A stretch of DNA of 11,726 bases from positions 1-11,726 of the forward strand of contig CALSCQ010003120.1 in NCBI GenBank assembly GCA_943704525.1, given 5' to 3'. The DNA is from Pigoraptor vietnamica. Taxonomy: Eukaryota; Opisthokonta; Filasterea. Below the pieces are notes generated by a model that saw nothing but the letters and a program-made list of their open reading frames with translations, ran no database searches and was not told the origin of the DNA. This document shows, piece after piece, positions 1 through 7,761 of this stretch (its first letter is position 1; each line of letters opens with the position of its first letter). The translations under genes were made by a program, and so were the position numbers.

Positions 1-57
<57 letters not shown>

Positions 58-95
58 GAGAGAGAGAGAGAAAGAAGAAGAGGAAGAAGAAAAAG
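1..95. repeat. (AG)n microsatellite and homopurine tract
   Basis: Positions 1-54 are uninterrupted AG dinucleotides. After a single T at 55 the strand stays purine-only to about 95, shifting from AG to AAG/AGG-type units. The tract continues off the left edge, so its true length is unknown. It lies about 285 bp beyond the malate synthase stop codon. On the transcript strand of that gene it is a polypyrimidine CT run. Confidence 0.95.
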
Positions 96-379
96 TTAGG
101 ACCATTTCCAAGAAAGAGTCACGGAAAAAGAAAAACTGAAGAAAAAACAATGCATCTGAGGAACCTGTCCGCTCCGTCGGAAAACGTTGTGATCCACGCA
201 AAGCGGGAGAGTTTTTCTGAGCCACCAGTCAAGGCAACAAGCTTGCAGTCCCCGCGTTCTAAGCCGTCGAACACAGAGTGCTCGCATGGAATGTTGATAC
301 AAAAGAAACGGTGCATTTTAAAAGGCCGCCGAACCGACGCAACGCCGCACGCGCGCACGCACTGACAACTCGGACGCCC
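96..379. other. 3' flank of malate synthase, no gene seen
   Basis: This stretch lies downstream of the minus-strand malate synthase stop. Open frames exist on both strands, but they are low-complexity (Lys/Arg runs from the purine tract) or lack any recognisable motif. It probably holds the malate synthase 3' UTR. I see no AATAAA on the minus strand. Confidence 0.5.
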
Positions 380-2822
380 TCACAGCTTGGCGCTCGTTTG
401 CGACACCTTCGTCGTGATAGAGTCGTAGCACACGTTCGTCAGGAATTCGGGGAACTCTTCGGACATGACGAGGTGGGCAAAGTGACCCCGCGCGCGCTCG
501 TACTGCGTGGACGCAAACTTGTCGCCCATCTGCGCCTTGACGCGGTCGATTTCGTCGTTGATGACCTGCGAGACGTACTCCTTCGTGACGGTCTGCGGGG
601 GAAAAAGGGGGTAAGTCAGCGATTGTGTACGTAAGATGCTGTGCGGTTCCGCATTACAACGTCCGAGTGCACACGAGCGAACAGCCGCAAGAAAACAGTC
701 CCCGTCCACTCAGAGGGCATCCCCAATCCCCTTACCCTGCCAGACGTCGTCTTGACGCCAAAGTGGATCCACTGCCACAGCTGCGAGCGCGAGATCTCGG
801 CAGTCGCGGCATCCTCCATAAGGTTGTGGATGGGCACGCAGCCCTGACCCCGCAGCCAGGCCTCCATGTAGAGCAGCGCAATCGACACGTTCTGGCGCAC
901 GCCGTCGTCCGTGATGCTCCCACTGCGCACAACAAGGGAGGGGAATTGTACGGTAAGGGGACTCAACAGTACGAAAAATGGGACGGCGAGGACAAAGCGA
1001 AAGGGAGGGAAGTGCGCGCGTGTGCAGTCGCTGAGGAAAACCCACTTGTACTTGGTGCAGAGGAGGTCGTCGGCCGTGACGCGCACGTCGTCGCGGGTCA
1101 CGTGAATCTGGTTGGGCGTGGGCATGTGCCTGTCGAAAATCTCCTTGGCGATCGGAATGAGGCCGGGGTGCGCCACCCACGTGCCGTCGTGGCCCGCCTT
1201 CACCTCGCGAAGCTTGTCGTTGCGCACCTGTGCGTGTGTGTGGGAGAGTCAGTGAGACACGAGTCGCTTGCTCGCTCAAAACAACTCAGTGACTAAGAAG
1301 GCGCGGGAGAATCGGCCAAAAGGAAAGACCGGCGGCTACAACGGACACAGACGCGCACCTTCTCCATGGCGATTTCGTTCGCGGCGGGGTCGTTGCGGAT
1401 GGGGATCTGCGCCGCCATACCTGCAAAAACGCAGATCGGCAAATCCGAGTGAGACACCATCACGAACACATACATGCGAGAGAACAGTTGGCAAAGCGCA
1501 CACGAGAGAGTACGAGCACACGCGCGCACACACACACACCTCCCATCGCGTGGACTCCGCGCCGGTGGCATGTCTTGATGAGGAGGCGCACGTAGGCGTC
1601 CATGAACGGCGTCGTCATCGTGACGTCCTTGCGGTCGGGCATGATGAACTGGCGGTGGTTGCGGAGGCGCTTGATCGTGTTGAAGATGTAGTCCCAACGG
1701 CCGCAGTTGAGGCCTGCGCAAAGCACACAGCACGTGAGCGGGGTGTGCGTGCGACAGAAGGGCGACCATACCATGCGTACACGCAGTACGTACACCCCCA
1801 AACGAGTGACAGCAACGGAACGTACACACGCGCACACATACACGCACGCACACACACCCGACGAGTGCTCCTTGAGCTCGTAGATGATCTCGTCCATCTC
1901 GAACGCGGCCATGATCGTCTCAATAAGGACAGTCGCGCGGATCGTGCCACGCGGCAAGTGGAGCTCCGACTGCGCAGTCACAAACACGTCGTTCCACCAC
2001 CTGCGACGCACGTTGTGTGAGAAACCCCAAACCAATCGAGCCGCATGCGTGTGCATCTTCGTACAAAGACAGGGTCCGTGTAAGATACGTTTGCACGCTT
2101 GTGTGGCGTGTGTGTGGCGTGTGTGTGTATGTGTGCGTGCGTGTGTGTGCGTGTGTGTTGCATGTGTGTGTGCGTGTGTGTGTGGGTGTGTGCGTGTGCA
2201 TGCGCCCGTACCTGGCCTCGAGGTGGCTCTCCATCTTGGGGAGGTAAAAGTAAGGACCGGCGCCAATGTCGAGCGTGCGGCGGGCGTTGTGGTAGAAGTA
2301 CAGCCCAAAGTCAAAAAGAGACCCGCTCATCGGACGCCCGTCAATCACCACGTGCGCTTCCTCAAGGTGCAGGCCGCGGGGACTGCGATGGGTTAGCGAG
2401 GTGCGTGTCAGCCATTTGCCATCTCGTCCCCGCGCCGAAACAATGCACGCACGCGCACGCATGCACACACATGCATGCCGACGAGAACAGATCCCGTAGC
2501 AATTGCATCCAAACGCCACGCACGCGCACTCACCGGACGAGCAGAGTGGCGACGTTCTCCTTGAGCGAGTACGTCTTTCCGTCGGGCGCCTGGTAGCTGA
2601 TGGTGCGGTGGACGGCGTCGCGCAGATTGCCCTGCCCGCTCACCATGTTCTCCCACGTCGGTGCGCTCGAGTCTGCGCGAGTGAAGGATTGTGTAAGAAC
2701 GGACGGCGTGTCACTCGACGAACTCGACACCACACACACACGCAAGCACGCACGCACGCACGCACTACACACACACACTAATACGCACCTTCAAAGTCGG
2801 CCATGAACTGCGTCGCGCCAGA

Positions 2823-2855
<33 letters not shown>

Positions 2856-3530
2856 GGGACCCGTGATCTCAATGCGGCGGTCGACAATGCCGGGCGCAAG
2901 GGGAGCCGCCTTCCAGTCGCCCGCGCGCACGTGGGCGGTGCTCTCGAGGAACGTTGGCAGCTTCCCTGTTACAGGGCAAGATGGAGAGAGTGAGCGAGCC
3001 AAGCATGGATGGCTCGTAATCTCAACCCATCGTTAAACGTCAAACCCCAACCCTAGCATATAAAATGAACACCCACCGGCATCAATGTCGCGCTGGCGGA
3101 CCTCGCGCGTCTTGATGAGCTCGATGCGGCGGTCGTCGTAGAGGCGGTGAAGCTTCGCAAGGAAGCGGAGCGCGTGAAGCGTCAGGATCTGCGAGAAGCG
3201 CTCGTCGACATGGCCGAGCACCTGGATGCCTATGCAGCGAGGGAGACAAGGTCATGAGGCGGCATCCATCGAAGTGAGTGCAAACAAGCGGACAGCGAGG
3301 GTACGCAAGCAACGCCCGCCACTGCGCAGCCGTTGCAACACGGCATCGCCACAAAGTCGGTGGGGACACGCAGCATCAGTCACCTCGACAGAACACGTGA
3401 AGTGCCACCAAAATATATCTGCCGCACATGGACTCGCAGCGCGGACGACAGTGCTCGAACACTCACCCTCGGCATGCAGGGCCGTGTTGATGAAATCATT
3501 TCCAGTCTCCCCCTCCATCGTAACGGTCAT
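380..3530 (-). CDS. MLS1: malate synthase (A-type, eukaryotic), 11 exons
   Basis: It condenses glyoxylate with acetyl-CoA to malate, the second step of the glyoxylate bypass. Exons on the minus strand are 3530-3467, 3229-3077, 2965-2789, 2672-2534, 2382-2212, 2000-1858, 1713-1540, 1420-1359, 1227-1052, 922-736 and 592-380 (TGA). They total 1659 nt, or 552 aa, the usual length for this family. All ten introns are GT-AG with matching phase. The family signature [16 protein letters not shown] falls at residues 278-293, split by intron 6. By alignment from memory with E. coli malate synthase A, E262 and D290 sit at the Mg2+-ligand positions and D457 (in LMEDAATAE) at the catalytic base. The C-terminus is SAKL, a PTS1 of the AKL form, so peroxisomal import is inferred. 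The start at 3530 has A at -3. An in-frame ATG at 3623 would add 31 Arg-rich residues. The gene is divergent from isocitrate lyase. Confidence 0.97.
1524..1539. repeat. (CA)n microsatellite in malate synthase intron 7
   Basis: On the plus strand this is a CA run. On the transcript strand it reads (GT)n and begins at the splice donor itself, so the donor is the first GT of the repeat. Confidence 0.85.
2099..2209. repeat. long GT-rich microsatellite in malate synthase intron 5
   Basis: About 110 bp consist almost only of GT units with interspersed GC, and also contain GGC and TTGC interruptions. The gene is on the minus strand, so the transcript reads CA here, opposite to most other introns in the window. 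The repeat reaches to within a few bases of the exon 5 donor at 2211. Confidence 0.9.
2731..2788. repeat. CA/CGCA microsatellite in malate synthase intron 3
   Basis: ACAC runs flank several tandem GCAC units. On the transcript strand this is GT-rich and starts shortly after the donor at 2788. Confidence 0.85.
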
Positions 3531-3623
3531 GTTTCCCGCGCAGTAGCCGCGTGCCACTCCCCACGTTGCAGATGCCGACGTAAGCAATGTCGCACGCACA
3601 AGCACACGAACACGCGTGAACAT
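3531..3623 (-). other. possible N-terminal extension of malate synthase
   Basis: An in-frame ATG at 3623-3621 is followed by 31 codons open to the preferred start at 3530. The peptide begins MFTRVRVLVRATLL and ends ARGYCAGN. It has several Arg, no acidic residue and many Ala/Ser/Thr/Val, which resembles a mitochondrial presequence. Its ATG has G at -3, a weaker context than the ATG at 3530. The region is GT-rich, so Val/Arg runs could arise by chance, and it may simply be 5' UTR. Confidence 0.3.
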
Positions 3624-3728
3624 CACAATTTTCTCGCAGCAATCAAGTTCGGATGAAGCTATGGGCTGACCGTTTGTGCTGTTCCTGTGAAAGTGCGCGA
3701 ACGATCCGCCGGGAGCGTGACGTGGGAG

Positions 3729-3754
3729 GTGTGTGTGTGTGTGTGTGCGTGTGC
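3729..3754. repeat. (GT)9 microsatellite upstream of malate synthase
   Basis: A pure GT run at 3729-3746 is followed by a GC-interrupted GT extension. It lies about 200 bp upstream of the preferred malate synthase ATG, in its promoter or leader. Confidence 0.9.
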
Positions 3755-3995
3755 CGCTGAGTGCGAAGTGGCTGCCAGACGTGCCTGGAATCACGCCTCC
3801 TTAGGGGGTCATCCGTCGAATTTATTTGAACGGAGGCTGTAATTCATGCGAATAATTAGCGATATCTCAAATAGAGCGCGCGATCAAATCACATGACAGA
3901 AGCCCTCACAGAAAATGTCCGTTATTTGCGATGCCCACTGTGTATGAGAAATGTACTGCGCAAAAATTTATTACGCAAAGGAGTGCTCCACTTGG

Positions 3996-4035
3996 CCAAT
4001 TACTATGGACGAGTACCGCCTCACGTTCTGATTGG
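3996..4035. promoter_or_regulatory. pair of CCAAT boxes in opposite orientations
   Basis: CCAAT lies at 3996-4000 on the plus strand, within the palindrome TTGGCCAA at 3992-3999. ATTGG at 4031-4035 is CCAAT on the minus strand. They sit near the middle of the divergent region, one facing each gene. CCAAT boxes are common NF-Y/HAP-complex sites. Binding here is inference. Confidence 0.35.
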
Positions 4036-4080
4036 AATGACACGCCGTCATACTGATTCTATGGACGCTTTTCATTGCTT

Positions 4081-4088
4081 TATATATA
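4081..4088 (+). promoter_or_regulatory. TATA-like element
   Basis: TATATATA occurs in the AT-rich core, about 430 bp before the isocitrate lyase ATG. As a TATA box it would require a long leader or a leader intron. It could equally be AT-rich background. Confidence 0.2.
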
Positions 4089-4173
4089 CATTTACTCCCT
4101 CAATATTTCTTAATGAGGTCCTATAAGGCATGGAATGTTCCAAATAAGTCCATAACATCTGGACAATGTTAAA

Positions 4174-4281
4174 ATCACGTGCGGACCGTGCACAGTAAAT
4201 TGAAATCGCCTCGATTTCTGGCACTTTTACGGGATCGAATTCACATTGAAGTTACCTCGGGCACCCTCGTCATCACGTGTG
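4174..4281. promoter_or_regulatory. two CACGTG (E-box/G-box) motifs
   Basis: The palindrome CACGTG occurs at 4176-4181 and 4274-4279, each preceded by AT (ATCACGTG), 98 bp apart. Both lie between the AT-rich core and the isocitrate lyase start. CACGTG is the usual bHLH/bZIP site. The matching extended context suggests a shared regulator, but two hexamers can also occur by chance. Confidence 0.3.
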
Positions 4282-4375
4282 GAAACTGTTTGGGTGTGTG
4301 CGAGTGTTCCGACGGCCCACGCCCAGCCACCGTTTTGCGCTCTGCATGCACGCAGCAGCAGGACAGCGAATGACA

Positions 4376-4413
4376 TCATACACACGCACTGCGCACGCAC
4401 GCACACGCACGCA
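4376..4413. repeat. CA/GCAC microsatellite in the isocitrate lyase leader
   Basis: CACA and GCAC units lie about 110-140 bp upstream of the isocitrate lyase ATG. They encode the Thr/His/Arg-rich part of the possible upstream in-frame extension. Confidence 0.8.
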
Positions 4414-4519
4414 CATTCCTACGAAACCCTTGTTCACAGGTTTGCGAAATTGTAAGTCATTTGTAGAGATTTTGGAACGCTTGAACCCAACTCGAGTCGA
4501 TTGGACACTGAGAGTGAAA

Positions 4520-7376
4520 ATGGGCCACTGTGAAGCGGAGAAGAAGGCCCCTCTTGGGCCTGTCGTCAACAGCGAGGCCTTTGTTCGCGCTGAGATTGAG
4601 CAGTTCAAGGCCGAAGTGCGCCAGGTGGAGGCGTGGTTCAAGTCTGAGCGCTTTGCGACCATCACGCGTCCCTACACGGCCGAGTCTGTCGTGCGGCTGC
4701 GCGGCACGATCACACAGGTGGGTGTATTTTGTGTCTAGCCATCATGCGTGTGTGTGTGTGTGACATCGCACGCCTCGTCGCGGCATGCGTGTCTACGGTC
4801 AACTTTACATTGGGAACTCTTCGTTGAAGCGACTTCGTCTGGCAGTCGAATCTTACGGTTTAAAGTTACACGTGTACCACGTCTCTGCCTCTCTAACTTG
4901 CGGCATGCGTAGGACTACCCCTCGAACCAGCAGGCCAAGAAACTTCACAAGATGCTCGTCGAGCACAAGCGCAACGGCACGACGGCGCACACGTTTGGGT
5001 CGCTGGACCCCGTGCAGGTCGTCCAGATGGCCAAGTACATCAGCACAGTCTACGTCTCGGGCTGGCAGTGCTCGTCGACGGCGTCGTCCTCGAACGAGCC
5101 TGGACCGGACCTCGCAGACTACCCCATGGACACGGTTCCCCGCAAGGTGTGTGTGCGTGTGTGCTTGCGAGTGCATGGTTGTGCGTGGTTTGCGAGCGCG
5201 TGTATGCGTGCGCGCGCGTGCATGCGTGAGTCGCGCTTGTTACATCCGCCACAAGGACCTCACAGGCCATCTCTTCGTCACGCAGGTGGACCATCTCTTC
5301 AAGGCGCAGCTCTTCCACGACCGCAAGCAGCGCGAGGCGCGCAGCCACCTCACGTTTGACGAGCGGCTCCGCACGCCTTACGTCGATCACCTCCGCCCGA
5401 TTATCGCCGATGCCGACACTGGTGCGTGTTGTTGGTGTTTCTGCGGCTTCAGAGCATTTACCGTTCCGTGCAAAAAACGTCTGCGATTTCTCCAGTTTAC
5501 GGCATTCGTGGAGCGTGTTCTGTGTGCGTTGCAAAGTGCGAGACTTCCGTTTTGTGTTTTCTGCGGGTGCGCATGTGTACCGTTTGCATTGGATCGTCAC
5601 TTGACCGACCGTGTGCGCTATGCGCAGGCCACGGCGGTCTCACGGCGACGATGAAGCTGACAAAGATGTTCATCGAAAACGGCGCCGCGGGTGTCCACGT
5701 CGAGGACCAGGCTGCCGGCACGAAGAAGTGCGGGCACATGGTACGTTGTTGCGTGTCTCCGCGCGTAAGTGTGTTTTGGTTGTGCCCATCTGTGTTCTTA
5801 TCTGTGGGTCCCTTTCTTTGTGAGTATTCCGAATGTGAGCAACTAGCTGCATTATCTGTAGGCTTGTGGGCGTCCGTTTCTTTGTGTGTAGTATTCCGAA
5901 TGTAAGCAACTGGCTGCTTTATGTGTGCATCACTATGAGCGCGTTCCAGTGCTGACCTTTTGCCACGTGCAGGGCGGCAAGGTGCTCGTGAGCGTCCAGG
6001 AGCACATCAACCGGCTGGTGGCCATTCGCCTCCAGTGCGACATTATGGGGGCGGAGACGTACATTGTCGCGCGCACAGACTCGGAGGCCGCGACCCTCAT
6101 CAACAACAACATTGACGCACGTGACCACCCCTTCATCCTCGGTAGCACCAACAAGTCGCTGCGCCCGCTCAACGAGGTCGTCGCGGTGGGTGCTGAGCCT
6201 GTCGTTTGTCCCTTCGTCGCCTTGCTCTCGTCCGCGCGTCGTCATTTTCACAATTTCGTCACTTACACCCGGCTTGTCCAATTTTCCGCTCCCCACATGA
6301 TCTGCTGTGTGTCCACATGATCTGCTGTGCGTTGTCGCAATCTCCGACGTCTCACACTGCATCTCCTGATCCTGCATGCCAAACGGACTTTGTGTCTCTG
6401 ACGCTTGCCATCTGTTCCCAACGCACACAGGCCGCACTGGCGCAGGGCAAGTCCGAGGCCGAGCTCAACGCCATCCAGGACCGCTGGACGAAGGACGCCA
6501 AGGTGCAGACTTACACGAAGACGGTCGCCGACGCCCTGAGGCAGTCGGGCGCCTCCGCCGACACGATTGCGCGCTGGAACAGGGAGTCGATGACCCTCTC
6601 GCACGACGACGCGCGCAAGCTGGCCAAGTCGCTCGGCGCCGACCCGTTCTGGTGCTGGGAGGCGCCGCGGACGGTCGAGGGCTACTACCGCGTCGACGGG
6701 GGGACCACGTACGCCATCTACCGCGCGCGTGCGTACGCGCCCTACGCCGACATGATCTGGATGGAGACGAAGAAGCCCGTGCTTGCGCAGGCGAAGGAGT
6801 TTGCCGAGGGCGTCCTGTCGCACTTTCCGCACCGCTTCCTGGCGTACAACCTCAGCCCTTCGTTCAACTGGGACGCGACGGGGATGACGGACGACCAGAT
6901 CCGCACGTTTGTGTGGGACCTCGGCCGTCTCGGGTACGTGTGGCAGTTCATCACCCTCGCGGGCTTCCACGCCAATTCGCTCGTCATCGACACGTTCGCG
7001 CGCGACTACGCCAAGCGCGGGATGCTCGCGTACGTCGAGAACATTCAGCGGCAGGAGCGCAAGCACGAGGTGCGTTATTGCGCCTTTACTGTAATTTGGA
7101 ATTGTGGAATTGGGGCGTACGTCCCTCTTGCGCCCACTCTTCACTTGTGTTTTCGGGCGCCTTTTTTTTTTCGGTTTGAACGGAGCATGCCCGTGTTAAT
7201 GGCCGACGTTGGCGTCGCTCACCGTTTTCCTTTCTTCGCCGCAGGTGGAGACGCTCGAGCACCAGACGTGGTCGGGCGCAATGCTTGTGGATGCGCAGCT
7301 GAACACTGTCACGGGCGGCCTTGTTTCGACGGCTGCCATGGGCGAGGGTGTGACCGAGAAGCAGTTCAAGCACTGA
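4520..7376 (+). CDS. ICL1: isocitrate lyase (eukaryotic type), 7 exons
   Basis: It splits isocitrate into glyoxylate and succinate, the entry step of the glyoxylate bypass. Exons are 4520-4717, 4913-5146, 5286-5421, 5628-5740, 5973-6185, 6431-7069 and 7245-7376 (TGA). They total 1665 nt, or 554 aa, typical of eukaryotic isocitrate lyases, which carry an insert absent from the shorter bacterial forms. Motifs visible are SGWQCSST at 115-122, the metal-binding ADADTGHGG around 185-193, the catalytic signature KKCGHM at 222-227 with the active-site Cys at 224, NLSPSFNW at 438-445 and ITLAGFH near 472-478. Intron 4 follows KKCGHM directly. The start has a strong context (A at -3, G at +4). In-frame ATGs at 4346 and 4370 would add 58 or 50 residues. 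The C-terminus QFKH is not a canonical PTS1. It is divergent from malate synthase and probably co-regulated with it. Confidence 0.97.
5147..5229. repeat. GT-rich tract at the start of isocitrate lyase intron 2
   Basis: The donor GTGTGT at 5147 opens a GT/GC-rich tract that fills more than half of this 139-nt intron. The donor is embedded in the repeat. Confidence 0.75.
5801..5921 (+). repeat. imperfect tandem duplication in isocitrate lyase intron 4
   Basis: The 31-bp core at 5824-5854 recurs at 5891-5921 with three mismatches, a period of 67 bp. Similarity extends upstream into the TGGG...TTTCTTTG segment of each unit. It lies inside intron 4 (5741-5972). Confidence 0.85.
6293..6332 (+). 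repeat. 20-bp tandem duplication in isocitrate lyase intron 5
   Basis: Two adjacent 20-bp units, 6293-6312 and 6313-6332, differ at one base (CCACATGATCTGCTGTGYGT). They lie inside intron 5 (6186-6430). Confidence 0.9.
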
Positions 7377-7761
7377 TGCAGGTGTGATTTGTGAATGAAG
7401 AAGAATCGGATGTATGCGTGCATTGTCCCTTCTCATTGCGCCTTTCAGCTTGCCCTTCGTTCAGCGCTCAATGCACCTTTCAGCTTCAGCTTGGCATCGC
7501 AGCGCGACGCATTCAGACAAAATATATGCACATGAGAGCGGCTGCCGTGGTGGACCCTTCGAGCCGATTTGGGGTCTTTTAGTCATCGATTCCATGTACG
7601 TGTGTGCCGTATAGATGTGTACTGCGCGACACCAATTCCCAACTAGAGGGCACACGACCGTTTGAATGCATGTTTTTATATAAGCGCAAAGTATGCGACA
7701 GGTCGGCAACAAAGACGACAATGTAGCAGCAAAAAAAACGTTACTTCCTGCTGTGACAATG
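7377..7761. other. convergent intergenic region (two 3' flanks)
   Basis: This lies between the stop codons of isocitrate lyase (plus) and the NTPase gene (minus) and should hold both 3' UTRs. I see no gene. The 11-mer CCTTTCAGCTT occurs twice, near 7441 and 7480, as a minor direct repeat. A T-rich minus-strand run near 7730 and TATATAAAAA on the minus strand near 7676-7685 could belong to a 3'-end signal, but nothing proves it. Confidence 0.4.

Larger units (their letters stand above)
3531..4519. promoter_or_regulatory. divergent promoter region between malate synthase and isocitrate lyase
   Basis: About 990 bp separate the two ATG codons, so this region should hold both promoters and both 5' UTRs. 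Roughly 3800-4260 is clearly AT-richer than the rest of the window, while the outer parts carry GT/CA microsatellites. Visible sites include two CCAAT boxes in opposite orientation, two ATCACGTG E-boxes, a TGACGTGG element at 3718-3725 and TATATATA at 4081-4088. No transcription start can be fixed from sequence alone. The frame at 3893-4126 (77 codons) is not convincing as a gene. Confidence 0.65.

Noticed and set aside
54-365. 103-codon plus-strand ORF with a Lys/Arg-rich start
   Set aside because: Its N-terminus is just translated (AG)n/(AAG)n repeat and the rest has no motif.
625-1296. 223-codon plus-strand ORF opposite malate synthase exons 9-10
   Set aside because: It is an antisense shadow of verified malate synthase coding sequence, common in GC-rich DNA.
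2731-2780. Tandem CA/GCAC units considered as a CRISPR-like or structured array
   Set aside because: There are no spacers of regular length. It is an ordinary intronic microsatellite.
3795-3837. Imperfect inverted repeats (GCCTCC/GGAGGC and TCCGT/ACGGA)
   Set aside because: The stems are short, overlapping and mutually exclusive, with no supporting context.
3893-4126. 77-codon plus-strand ORF with a CPLC motif in the divergent promoter
   Set aside because: It lies in the AT-rich core, has only one CxxC, matches no family I know and overlaps the CCAAT and TATA-like sites. A chance frame is more likely.
4132-4141. GGAATGTTCC resembling a heat-shock element
   Set aside because: Only two GAA/TTC units are present, and a functional element normally needs at least three.
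6263-7144. 293-codon minus-strand ORF opposite isocitrate lyase exon 6
   Set aside because: It is an antisense shadow of a confirmed 639-nt exon and its composition follows from the opposite strand.
6376-7179. 267-codon plus-strand ORF overlapping isocitrate lyase exon 6 in another frame
   Set aside because: It is a frame-shifted Arg-rich shadow of the lyase reading frame.
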